The notes below the pieces were generated by a model. It had not been told where the DNA came from. It made no database searches and saw only the letters and a program-made list of their open reading frames with translations. From the NCBI GenBank assembly GCA_963576475.1, contig OY754980.1:8221186-8285185 (forward strand): a stretch of DNA of 64,000 nucleotides. The letters are read 5' to 3'. This document shows, in pieces, positions 11,590-21,870 of this stretch; the first letter of the stretch is position 1; each line of letters opens with the position of its first letter. This stretch comes from Molanna angustata. Taxonomy: Eukaryota; Arthropoda; Insecta; Trichoptera; Molannidae. The position numbers and the translations under genes are program-made.

Positions 11590-12081
11590 AAGATAAAACG
11601 AGTGGGTTGTGGCCATCGCTAAACTCCTCACAAACAAGGCATTCTATAAAGTATTCAATTTTTTTATGGAATATATTCAGTATTTTCATGAAATGAGTTT
11701 GATACATTATTTTTTATTTAAATATTTTATTTTATTATGAAAACTTAATAATTCTTCAATGCTACTTTATGAATGTGATGTGCCTTTTTACCAATTTGAA
11801 AATAAAATTTTCTCCTGAGCTTGGGGTCACTTTGAAATATTTAACAGTTAAAAAAATTGAGAAGCACTATTCAGATGTCCTTCAAAATCTAGTGGGGTCT
11901 AAGTGAGTATTAAATATACAAATTAGCAAAATTTGAAAATAATCGAATGAGTACCTACTTTAGTCTATAATCGATAGAGTAAAATGAACACGCCGTACAT
12001 AGCACACAAACACACACAGATACATTGTGACGAAACTTTCAGAATACAATCTCAGCATGATACTAGTTGATTATCTGCAAT
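11590..12081 (-). mobile_element. Family E copy, right arm of the inverted pair
   Basis: Starts at AAAACGAGTGGGTTGTGG and continues through CTGAGCTTGGGGTCACTTTG and CAGAATACAATCTCAGCATG to GATACTAGTTGATTATC. It is the inverse of 10562-11035. The ~550 bp between the arms is unrelated AT-rich DNA. It lacks the outer terminal hairpin. Confidence 0.75.
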
Positions 12082-12186
12082 AAATATTTATGCTTCTTAC
12101 AAAATTTCATTGTCATTGGATTAATTGCTAAATCAGTATTTGATTAAATAATATATGTTTTATCGAGTTATAAAAGATTTTAGATG

Positions 12187-12360
12187 GGTCGATGGCAGAA
12201 CGGTTAGCGCGCTGGGTAGTCTAATCCAGTGGTCGCGAGTTCCAATCCTGCCTCGACCGATTTCGTTCACCTATAGCACAAGCATTAATGCTTAAATTAG
12301 GGAATGTAGGAAGATATATATGTACATGTTTAACAAGGACATATTCATTAAAAAAAACTG
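12187..12360 (+). mobile_element. SINE-1, near full length
   Basis: tRNA-like head with A box TGGCAGAACGG and a B-box relative (AGTTCCAATCC, one base off consensus), an anticodon-like arm, then the body TTCGTTCACCTATAGCACAA, TTAGGGAATGTAGGAAGATA, TTTAACAAGGACATATTCAT and an A-rich tail. Mismatches in the acceptor stem show it is a SINE and not a tRNA gene. Mobilised by an unknown partner LINE. Confidence 0.9.
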
Positions 12361-12414
12361 ACCTATTATAATATTTTTTCTGGTAGCTGGGATTTAACAG
12401 TAATTTATTTTAAG

Positions 12415-12510
12415 GTGCAGGCAATGGACCGGCTGGAGTGGCGGAAAGTTCTTGAGAAGGGCAAGGATGGGCTGTAGCGCCATTGATGGTGATGATGACG
12501 AAGTGGCTAA
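12415..12510 (+). mobile_element. Possible LINE tail trace
   Basis: Reads AMDRLEWRKVLEKGKDGL and then a stop. This resembles the DRxxWRxxLE end of LINE ORF2 proteins. Very short, so tentative. Confidence 0.3.
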
Positions 12511-12886
12511 TACACAGCAAACATTCACAATATAAACTGAAACGAAAGTCGTTCAGTTTATTAGAGTTTTCGCAGTGGAAAACAATTCAGTATGTAACGT
12601 ACAACGTTCTCTATTCTAGCATTTTCTAAGAGGGCTATTCTCGCGATGAAACCCAACAAGGAGGCACTTTAAAGAAATGTTTTCCCATTTGGATGGAGAG
12701 TTTATCTCTCGAAGACCTGGAGTTGTGGAAAGCTTGAAAAATATCTGAAGCAGGAGAAATAATTTTATACCTACTAAGTACTTAAGAATTTATAAAATGA
12801 ACAACTTCAAAAGATTATTATTTATTATTATTATTAATTACGTAAGTCATTTTTATTGATATTTTGAAACATCTATGAATCCGGTA

Positions 12887-13135
12887 TAGCTGTGAGGTAC
12901 CGGCATAGGATAGTGCTTCTACTATTTTCGAAATACAACAGGCAAAATAACATCTCACATAGTTCAGCAACGAGGTTCACCACCCATTCTGAATTTAGTG
13001 TCATTTTAGGTGAGATGCGACTGGTGTGTGGGGATCAACGCTTGTTTCTTCCCTTTTTTAAGCCAATGCTCACACGAAAACCTGTTGCTAGTAAACCCAC
13101 ATTGTGAGATACGTTGTGATTGTATGAATAAATCC
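12887..13135 (+). mobile_element. Family C retroposon copy
   Basis: Diverged copy with GTACCGGCATAGGATAGTGC, ACATAGTTCAGCAACGAGG, TTCACCACCCATTCTGAAT and a TATGAATAAA end. Family C elements here are ~300 bp with a (TGAA)n tail; the best copies are 29751-30052 and 40782-41085. I see no pol III boxes, so its class (short LINE 3' end or SINE-like) is open. Confidence 0.75.
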
Positions 13136-13924
13136 GTACTTAAAATAATTATATGTATTATTAATATTTTTAAATGACACCTTCTTACAGACGCAACTTT
13201 GTAAGATGATATAATAATATGTTACATTGATATCGACAATCGTGTGGAGACGTCGTATTCCGGTTTTTTATGAATTTTCACCCATTACTTCATAATAATT
13301 CAAAACGTCGGTAATATATTGCGCTATTAAATATGCGTTCATGTTTTATTTAACTATAAAAATACATTAACAGATGTTTCAGTATAGTAAGACAAGACAA
13401 AGGTGAAAGTTCGTGATATTTACGGCGGGATTAAACCAATATAATAAATATTAATATTGTTATTAAATTAATGCCTAATATATTCAAGGTAAAAACGTCA
13501 AGACAAATTCTCGTCTCTACAAAATCATAGTGGAATAATAATTGTATGTATCAATAGCAAAACTATTATTCATTGATTTGTTTTAATATTAATTGGAAAA
13601 ACTATGTATGATGAGAATATGAGTGCGGACAGCGATTTTGAATACAATAGAGCGAGACAAGAATACTTTGATTCTATCCAAAGAATATATTTTTTAAAAA
13701 AAATATACTAGGTACTGCATTGTACTGAGTAGGTACCTAACCAAAAAGTAAAATGTCTTATACCTACAGTTTGTTACATAATATGCTCACGAGTCAAAAG
13801 ATGTCGTCAAAAACTCGAAATAAAAAATATACTTTTAAGATTATTTAATTTTTATTTTTCTAAAAAAACTTTTGATTTTGTATGGCATTGACCTTCAGGC
13901 AACTTCAAGTTAGAAGGTAGGTAT
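13136..13924. other. AT-rich stretch, nothing recognised
   Basis: No coding, hairpin or repeat signal beyond simple AT richness. Confidence 0.4.
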
Positions 13925-14795
13925 GTCAAATATTAATTTAACACGTACCCAATAAATAACAAGTTGCCACATTCTGGAGACTTATGACATTCGAATATAT
14001 TTTTATTATTGCATATGCGCAAACATTGGATTTTTTTCCCTGTCGGGAGTCAAAGATATTTTTTAACAGATTTTTAATTATCTCAATAGAGACGAAGTTG
14101 GAATATTTATTGTAGGAGAACCGGGAATCAAGGCACCTACAGGGCTTACGACCTGTCATCGGCTGGTTTACGTGATCACTTTATGCGCTTGCGCAACGTT
14201 CACCAATTATGCCTTTTTTAATGACATTGGTACAAGTAGGTAAATAAGACAAAAATGACCTTATAAGTCTGGCGTAATTCAGGGGTGACTTCTATGCGAA
14301 AAATGCATTGTCACCTCACATATAAGAATTGTAGCTTTCATTATTTACAAAAAAAACCAATTCTCTCAATAGATGGCGTTACAACAAAATAAATAAAAAA
14401 TTATAATATTGTTGTTCATAATTTCACCCATAGATGGCTGTAGTAAAAATTCGTTATTTTCAAGCGAAAAGAATTTCAGTATTACAATATATAGAAGTTT
14501 CAAAATTGAATTGATAGGGATCTCATTAAAAAGGCATAATTGGTGAACGTTGCGCAAGCGCATAAAGTGATCACGTAAACCAGCCGATGACAGATCGTAA
14601 GCCCTGTAGTTGCCTTAATTCCCGGTTCTCCTACAATAAATATTCCAACTTCGTCTCTATTGTGATAATTAAAAATCTGTTAAAAAAAAACTTATGACAT
14701 TTATCGTCTCACAGATCCAGTCTGAAAAAACAATTAAAAATGAGTCTCCACCGGGATTTGAACGCTGAACTTTGGCTCAAACGAGCCGGACAATT
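13922..14795 (-). mobile_element. SINE-2 copy split by a fold-back insertion
   Basis: The 3' half is at 13922-13991 (TGTCAAATATTAATTTAACA, AAGTTGCCACATTCTGGAGA). The 5' half resumes at 14691-14795 (TATCGTCTCACAGATCCAG, TCTCCACCGGGATTTGAACG). The two halves join cleanly at the duplicated CTTATGACATT, so the 699 bp between them is a later insertion. Confidence 0.85.
13992..14690. mobile_element. Family G fold-back element inserted in SINE-2
   Basis: Flanked by perfect 11-bp direct repeats CTTATGACATT at 13981-13991 and 14691-14701. Arms of ~165 bp (about 14056-14222 and 14525-14690) are nearly exact inverse complements and include TGATCACTTTATGCGCTTGC on the left and its complement on the right. 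The left end has ~65 bp more (from CGAATATATT) than the right, which stops in a run of nine A. A one-armed relative is at 30067-30305. No protein coding seen. Confidence 0.85.
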
Positions 14796-15018
14796 AACTC
14801 GACAAATAAGTTCATAAATTGTTATAAATTCATTAATTATTATAATTGGCAGATTTCATTTCCTAAACACAAAACATTGGCTGATAGCAGAGAAAGAAAC
14901 ATTCATTCATTTTGAAAACATGTTAAAGTGTCTATGTACATATGTATATTTTGTTAAGAAAGTACTAAATAAAATTTGAAATATGTTTAATACTTAGTAA
15001 AGTGTAGCTAATTTTACT

Positions 15019-16006
15019 AAAACTAGTTGCATGTAACACATGAGATCCAACTGTCGATAGCGATAGTATGTATAGTTGAAGAATATGTACCAAACTATAA
15101 ACCCATAAATACAAATTATTGAATATTTTCAGATATTTTGTTTTCTATACAACATATGTAGGTATGTATGTCAAGATAGGATAGTATGGAGGAAGTTCCT
15201 TTTTTCCTACCCAGAATATGAAAATAGCATGATGGTATGTATGTTTGGAGTTGAAGTATCAAACTATTAATTCTTCTAACATATTGTGTATAGGCGACTG
15301 CCATACAAAATGTATGAAGCGATGTCGTCACTAAATTCAATTTTTAAAAAAATTGTTAAAAAAAATTGAGATCTTCTACTACAATGTTAATATTTTTTAT
15401 AGAAAATTAAATTGTCTAGTTGGGGTGTTTCGGCTTTTTTCGATAAGTTTATAAGTTTTGGAAATATAGGCAGTTAAACTCATAAACTTATCATAAAACA
15501 AATATTTTTCTAAATAAAAAATGTTTGAGAAACCCTGGAATTTTTTTGAAAAAATTAATTTGAGATTTTTTATTTTTCTATGTTTGTACCAATTTTCAGC
15601 GTTCTAGCTTTTATGGTTTCTGAGATATATGGAAAAATAAAATAAAAATTAAAAAATTGATAACCCCTGACTGAAACAAAAATTCTAAATTCCGAGTATA
15701 AAAGTTTTGTAGGCTTGTAACTGTTTATATATTCTGAAATTTTAGGCTCTGTAAATTGAGCGGATCAAAAGTTATAAGGGGGACACACACACACACAGAC
15801 ACACGAAATGTTCTACTCCGAATTCTGAGTAAATCCGTGTATGGAACATATATGCTGCGAAGCCTCTAAGTTGGTGTTTTTTTACTTCAAAGTTGGAAAA
15901 GCCGTGAAAAAAGTAGACCTCTTCATACAATTCTCGCGTATTCTGGCTTGAAACATTGTCGATATGTTAAGAGAACAAAGTTCTCCTGAACAAATCGACA
16001 GTTGGA
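15019..16006 (+). mobile_element. Family F element, copy 1
   Basis: About 960-990 bp element shared with 19377-20408. From TCCAACTGTCGAT (15046) to the complementary ATCGACAGTTGGA (ending 16006) it has 13-bp terminal inverted repeats, but both copies also share ~27 bp further left (AACTAGTTGCATGTAACACA). It contains an internal CA/GA microsatellite near 15780-15808 and no long frame. Probably a non-autonomous DNA element; no clear target duplication seen. Confidence 0.75.
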
Positions 16007-16069
16007 ATATTCTCAGTTGTGTCAATAATATTGGTAAATTTGTTTTCAGCAGATACAAGACGAGACTAG

Positions 16070-16195
16070 ACTGTGAGTAAACCACGTACCTATGTGTCGT
16101 GCTTCTTATGTAAGATGATGTATGCCGCACATCTGTCGCTGGTCACCCTATATTGTGGAATATGTCGTGATGATATGTATGAAAACAAACTATAA
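16070..16195 (+). mobile_element. Family C 3' fragment
   Basis: Diverged 3' half with GTGTCGTGCTTCTTATGTAA, CTGTCGCTGGTCACCC and TATGTCGTGATGATATGTAT, the usual family C end. Immediately downstream of family F copy 1. Confidence 0.6.
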
Positions 16196-16447
16196 TTGTA
16201 TCACTAGCTTTTCGATTGCATAATACAAATTCGAATCAGTAGGTATGTTTTTTACTCTCCCGTCTTTTTTAATTTTATATTACTTACAAAAAAAGCATAT
16301 TTATGTGCGCTTAAGTCAATTAAATAGATATTTTAATACAATCTACGTTTCGTAATGAGTCAATGAATATGAAATATATTTTTAATGTACCTAATTATTA
16401 TAATTAATGAAATATTAGAATTGATTAAAATTGTCGATATTAATAAA

Positions 16448-17005
16448 AAACGAGTGGGTTGCGGCCAACTCGATACTCCTCACAACCAAGTCATTCCACA
16501 GAGTATTCAAATTTTATATGGACAATGTTCATAATTTTCATGAATCGACTTGGTTAAATTATTTTGATTAAATTTTACTATGAAAACTTGATAATTCTTC
16601 ATTGTCATTACATGAAAGTGATGTGACTATTTAACAATTTGTAAATAAAAATATCAAATTATAAGTTTCCTGAGCTAGGAGTCACTTTGAAGTAATTGAC
16701 AATTTCAAAAATAGAGAACCATTGCCCAGATATCCTTCAAAATCCAATGGGGTCTTAGCGAGTATTAGATATACAAAAATGGAAAATTTTAAAAGAATCG
16801 AATAAGTATTCAAATCTTTAATCGATAAAGTAGAATAAACACTGCGTACATAGCACATAGCAGACACACAGAATGTGATGAAACTTTCAGAATACAATCA
16901 TGATACTAGTTAATCTGTAAAAAAAATATAACCTTAAAAATTTCCAAATCATAACTCCCCACTCCCCACTATATCTCCTTTGGTTAGTGAGGAGTAAAAA
17001 AACAC
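16448..17005 (-). mobile_element. Family E copy, with terminal hairpin
   Basis: Runs from AACGAGTGGGTTGCGGCCAA through CTGAGCTAGGAGTCACTTTG and TTCAGAATACAATCATGATA to the terminal hairpin ACTCCCCACTCCCC...TTAGTGAGGAGT at 16960-17003. This is the most complete family E layout and shows both ends, ~560 bp apart. Confidence 0.8.
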
Positions 17006-17535
17006 TGTAAATAAGCGGCAATTGAAAAAACTATAAAAGTTACACGTAAAAGATACTCAAACTTTTTCAGTCTTGTATATATATTATTTTCTGTTTTAAG
17101 TCTTTTATATTTAATACGAATAACCTTTAAGGCTTCATATTGCTTTAAGCAATAAAAAATACACTTTTTTCACTTATTAATCTTCTACTCCCTGGCTATA
17201 TCCCAACTATTTGAGGGTGCCTACGTCTTTAAATTATAGGCCCTTCTGTCATGTACTATTTCACCTAGGCTATGTTGGATTCCCCTTTGCAAGATCCGGG
17301 ATTACGACCATATTCACTTGTTTGTAATAAATTTAATACACTAAGATTTTTTCATATACGCGTGACAATATTATGTACAATACCCCAATTTTCCATAACT
17401 TTAAAACATATTTTTAAGATTCGTCTGAGACGAAATCATAGAAAGGAAATTAACCAATGTCTATGGAAAACTGTTCAACTCTGAGATTAAAGGCATCAAT
17501 ATGAAATCGATAAGAGGGCATACATCTACTGACTG
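17006..17535. other. No recognised feature
   Basis: AT-rich. The 70-codon plus frame at 17272-17484 has no recognisable domain. Confidence 0.4.
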
Positions 17536-17539
17536 AAAA

Positions 17540-17690
17540 CGTGATATATTAAAACCGCATATTTGTGTATTATACACGCATGTGTTGTGCCCTCTTTTTT
17601 TATAGTAAAATGCACAGCCAAACCTGTCGCTGGTTACCCCCAAATTATGGGGCATACCATGATGGTATGAATGAATAAATACTGCACTAT
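17540..17690 (+). mobile_element. Family C 3' fragment
   Basis: Shows CGCATGTGTTGTGCCCTC, CTGTCGCTGGTTACCCCC and CATGATGGTATGAATGAATA, with the typical (TGAA)n-type tail. Confidence 0.7.
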
Positions 17691-18533
17691 AGAATTTAAG
17701 TTTATAGGTTATTCACTTTGATTTTGTACACTCTTGCAGCACATAAAATATTTATTACTCTACGACATACCTGTATTATTTAAATGTAGTAATTTAAAAA
17801 AAAATTGTATAAATTGGTAATTTTTAATATTTCTTTTAGCGGAATTAATGCTGAATTTTTAAATTGTGTGAGGAACATCCACAAGTTGAATGTTGAAAAA
17901 AAGGTAGGTTCTTAAGGTATTTTTTTAGAATCACGCAGTTTACCATATTTGATAAATTTGATTAGAAAGTGAGATGTTTAGATTTACTTATATGGCCTCT
18001 TAAATATATAATATGGGATATATTGAAAACATAACGTTTTATATTACACCAAAATCTATACCTACACACAAAAAACATTACGAAGAAAATCATTAAAGAT
18101 ACTAAAAAAATACATACACTCTTTGACTATTACGTACAAAATCTTCATACTATGTTGTCTCAATAAACAAACGTCGTAAGGACGTAATTATTACAAATAT
18201 TTGTATTTACAAAACGCAATTTAAAACAAAAAGATGCGTGGGTACACTCCACCCCCGATTAACGAACGGAAGACTAATGAAATATTAGAGAAACGACGCT
18301 AATTAGAGCTGCGGCTTCCCTCATTCATTAAAATATTGTTTTACAACAGTAATAATAATCCAACAAACAATATATTTGATTACACAAAACACGAGGAATA
18401 ATGATTATTATAAAACGAAATCGAGAAGCTTGTATTGTATTTTTAATTTAATATCAAATTAAAGTGGTGATATAAATGTCAATAAGAAATATTATTTCAA
18501 AAATATTGTATTGAAAATGGATTTAACCGATTA
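17691..18533. other. AT-rich stretch, nothing recognised
   Basis: No supportable feature; one GC-richer patch near 18240-18320 is unassigned. Confidence 0.4.
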
Positions 18534-18935
18534 TCCAACTGTCGAGATTTGTTCAAGAGAATTTATTTCCCTTAACATATCGACAAAGTTAAAGCCAAAA
18601 TACGCGAGATTTATATGCAGGGTTTATTTTCCACGGTTTTTCCAACCTTGAAGTCAAAAAACACCAACTTAGAGGCTTCGGAGCATATATGTTCTATATG
18701 TGTGGATTTACTAAGAATCCTGAGTAGAACATGTAGTGTGTCTGTGTGTGTATCCCCCCCACCTTATAACTTTTGATCCGCTCAATGCACAGAGCCTTAA
18801 ATTTCAGAAAATATATAAAGTTATAGGCCTACAAAACTTTTATACTCAGAATTTTTAATTTTTGTTTCGATCAGGGCTTATCAACTTTTGAATTTTTACT
18901 TTATTTTTCCATATATATTCAAAAACTACATCGAA
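18534..18935 (-). mobile_element. Family F element, truncated diverged copy
   Basis: Starts with the family F terminal repeat TCCAACTGTCGA and follows the family backwards (ACCAACTTAGAGGCTTCG, TTTTGATCCGCTCA, CTACAAAACTTTTATACTC). It loses similarity after about 18935, so the other end is missing. More diverged than the two long copies. Confidence 0.75.
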
Positions 18936-19149
18936 TGATTTTTTAAACTTAATAAATCAAAGATTTACGGTCGAATTTGATCTTTGCGCTATCACTAGTT
19001 TAAATAAAAATGCAAAAATCGATATTTAAGAGTTGATAGATTTGATACATAGTGAAGGTATATATTAGTTATGTCGAGTAACTGGATAGGTGAACCAATT
19101 ATTGAAGTCATGCGCAAATCGAGAAAATGTATGAAAGGCAAACGCTGTA

Positions 19150-19376
19150 AAAAACCCCATTTTATTTATTTTATTTATTTAATATATCTTTACACTTTTA
19201 TGACATAATGTTATATAATAATCAACCTCACTAGGACTAGCCTGTATCGAGGTCGAAAATTTTACAAAATCAAATGGTAAAGACAATAATATAAAATGAT
19301 ATAAAAATAGTATGTAATACAAAAGAAACATAAAAGTATAACAAAAAAAAATTTAAAACTATAAGAAAAGATACAT
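19150..19376 (-). mobile_element. LINE 3' end with (AAAT)n-like tail
   Basis: Plus-strand TTTATTTATTTTATTTATTT at 19160-19180 is the complement of an A-rich LINE tail. CAACCTCACTAGGACTAGCC and TCGAGGTCGAAA follow, resembling the LINE 3' end at 43070-43120. Either the true 3' end of the 25-kb LINE or an older separate copy. Confidence 0.5.
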
Positions 19377-20408
19377 AAAACTAGTTGCATGTAACACATG
19401 AGATCCAACTGTCGATAGCGATAGTATGTATAGTTGAAGAATATGTACCAAACTATAAACCCATAGATACAAATTATTGAATATTTTCAGATATTTTGTT
19501 TTCTATACAACATATGTAGGTATGTATGTCAAGATAGGATAGTATGGAAGAAGATCCTTTTTCCTACCCAGAATATGCAAATTGCATGATGGTATGTATG
19601 TATGTTTGGAGATGAAGTAACAAACTATTAAGTCTTCTTACATATTGTGTATAGGCGACTGCCATACAAAATGTATGAAGCGATGTCGTCACTAAATTCA
19701 ATTTTTAAAAAAATTGTTAAAAAAAAATTGATATCTTCTACTACAATGTTAATATTTTTTATAGAAAATTAAATTATCTAGTTGGGGTGTTTCGGCTTTT
19801 TTCGATAATTGTAAAAGTTTTGGAAATATAGGCAGTTAAACTCATAAATTTATCATAAAAAAAATATTTTTCTTAATAAAAAATGTTTGAGAAACCCTGG
19901 AATTTTTTTGAAAAAACTAATTTGAGATTTTGTATTTGTCTATGTTTGTACCAATTTTCAGCGTTCTACCGTTTATGGTTTCTGAGATATATGGAAAAAT
20001 AAAATAAAAATTCAAAAGTTGATAACCCCTGACTGAAACAAAAATTCAAAATTCCGAGTATAAAAGTTTTGTAGGCCTGTAACTGTTTATATATTCTGAA
20101 ATTTTAGGCTCTGTAAATTGAGCGGATCAAAAGTTATAAGGGGGGGACGGACACACAGACACACACACACACACACAGACACACACACACACACACACAG
20201 ACACACGAAATGTTCTACTCCGAATTCTGAGTAAATCCGTGTATGGAACATATATGCTGCGAAGCCTCTAAGTTGGTGTTTTTTGACTTCAAAGTTGGAA
20301 AATCCATGAAAAAAGTAGACCTCTCCATACAATTCTCGCGTATTCTGGCTTGATACATTGTCGATATGTTAAGAGAACAAAGTTCTCCTGAACAAATCGA
20401 CAGTTGGA
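19377..20408 (+). mobile_element. Family F element, copy 2
   Basis: Same element as 15019-16006 with high similarity throughout and an expanded GACACACA tract at 20150-20210. Terminal TCCAACTGTCGAT (19404) and ATCGACAGTTGGA (20396-20408) are intact. It sits between the 111-bp array and a LINE-type 3' end, so it probably inserted into the LINE's 3' region. Confidence 0.75.
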
Positions 20409-20442
20409 TAACAGAATACAAATAAACACAAAAATGAACCCA

Positions 20443-21785
20443 GAGCTATAAAATATACCATGCTGCAGCTAAATACAGTTGGGTACCTGCGTCCATAACT
20501 GCAACAATAATTATATACATCACAGCTCTGGACTCACTATATACCTACATACATACTAATAAAATATACTATGCTGCAGCTAAATACAGTTGGGTACCTG
20601 CGTCCATAACTGCAACAATAATTATATACATCACAGCTCTGGACTCACTATATACCTACATACATACTAATAAAATATACTATGCTGCAGCTAAATACAG
20701 TTGGGTACCTGCGTCCATAACTGCAACAATAATTATATACATCACAGCTCTGGACTCACTATATACCTACATACATACTAATAAAATATACTATGCTGCA
20801 GCTAAATACAGTTGGGTACCTGCGTCCATAACTGCAACAATAATTATATACATCACAGCTCTGGACTCACTATATACCTACATACATACTAATAAAATAT
20901 ACTATGCTGCAGCTAAATACAGTTGGGTACCTGCGTCCATAACTGCAACAATAATTATATACATCACAGCTCTGGACTCACTATATACCTACATACATAC
21001 TAATAAAATATACTATGCTGCAGCTAAATACAGTTGGGTACCTGCGTCCATAACTGCAACAATAATTATATACATCACAGCTCTGGACTCACTATATACC
21101 TACATACATACTAATAAAATATACTATGCTGCAGCTAAATACAGTTGGGTACCTGCGTCCATAACTGCAACAATAATTATATACATCACAGCTCTGGACT
21201 CACTATATACCTACATACATACTAATAAAATATACTATGCTGCAGCTAAATACAGTTGGGTACCTGCGTCCATAACTGCAACAATAATTATATACATCAC
21301 AGCTCTGGACTCACTATATACCTACATACATACTAATAAAATATACTATGCTGCAGCTAAATACAGTTGGGTACCTGCGTCCATAACTGCAACAATAATT
21401 ATATACATCACAGCTCTGGACTCACTATATACCTACATACATACTAATAAAATATACTATGCTGCAGCTAAATACAGTTGGGTACCTGCGTCCATAACTG
21501 CAACAATAATTATATACATCACAGCTCTGGACTCACTATATACCTACATACATACTAATAAAATATACTATGCTGCAGCTAAATACAGTTGGGTACCTGC
21601 GTCCATAACTGCAACAATAATTATATACATCACAGCTCTGGACTCACTATATACCTACATACATACTAATAAAATATACTATGCTGCAGCTAAATACAGT
21701 TGGGTACCTGCGTCCATAACTGCAACAATAATTATATACATCACAGCTCTGGACTCACTATATACCTACATACATACTAATAAAA
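20443..21785. repeat. 111-bp minisatellite, 12 near-identical units
   Basis: The marker GCTGCAGCTAAATACAG recurs at exact 111-base steps from 20462 to 21683 (12 times). Other unit markers are TTGGGTACCTGCGTCCATAA and CATCACAGCTCTGGACTCAC. Units look identical except at the outer edges (for example ATACCATGC against ATACTATGC in the first). It lies directly 3' of the minus-strand LINE ORF2 stop, so it is probably part of that LINE's 3' UTR. Confidence 0.95.
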
Positions 21786-21870
21786 TTCTACACAAAAACT
21801 AGTGTGACCACACGTTTGGAATAAAATATAAATTAAATGACAATATGAATATAAATTATAAGAATAAAAA

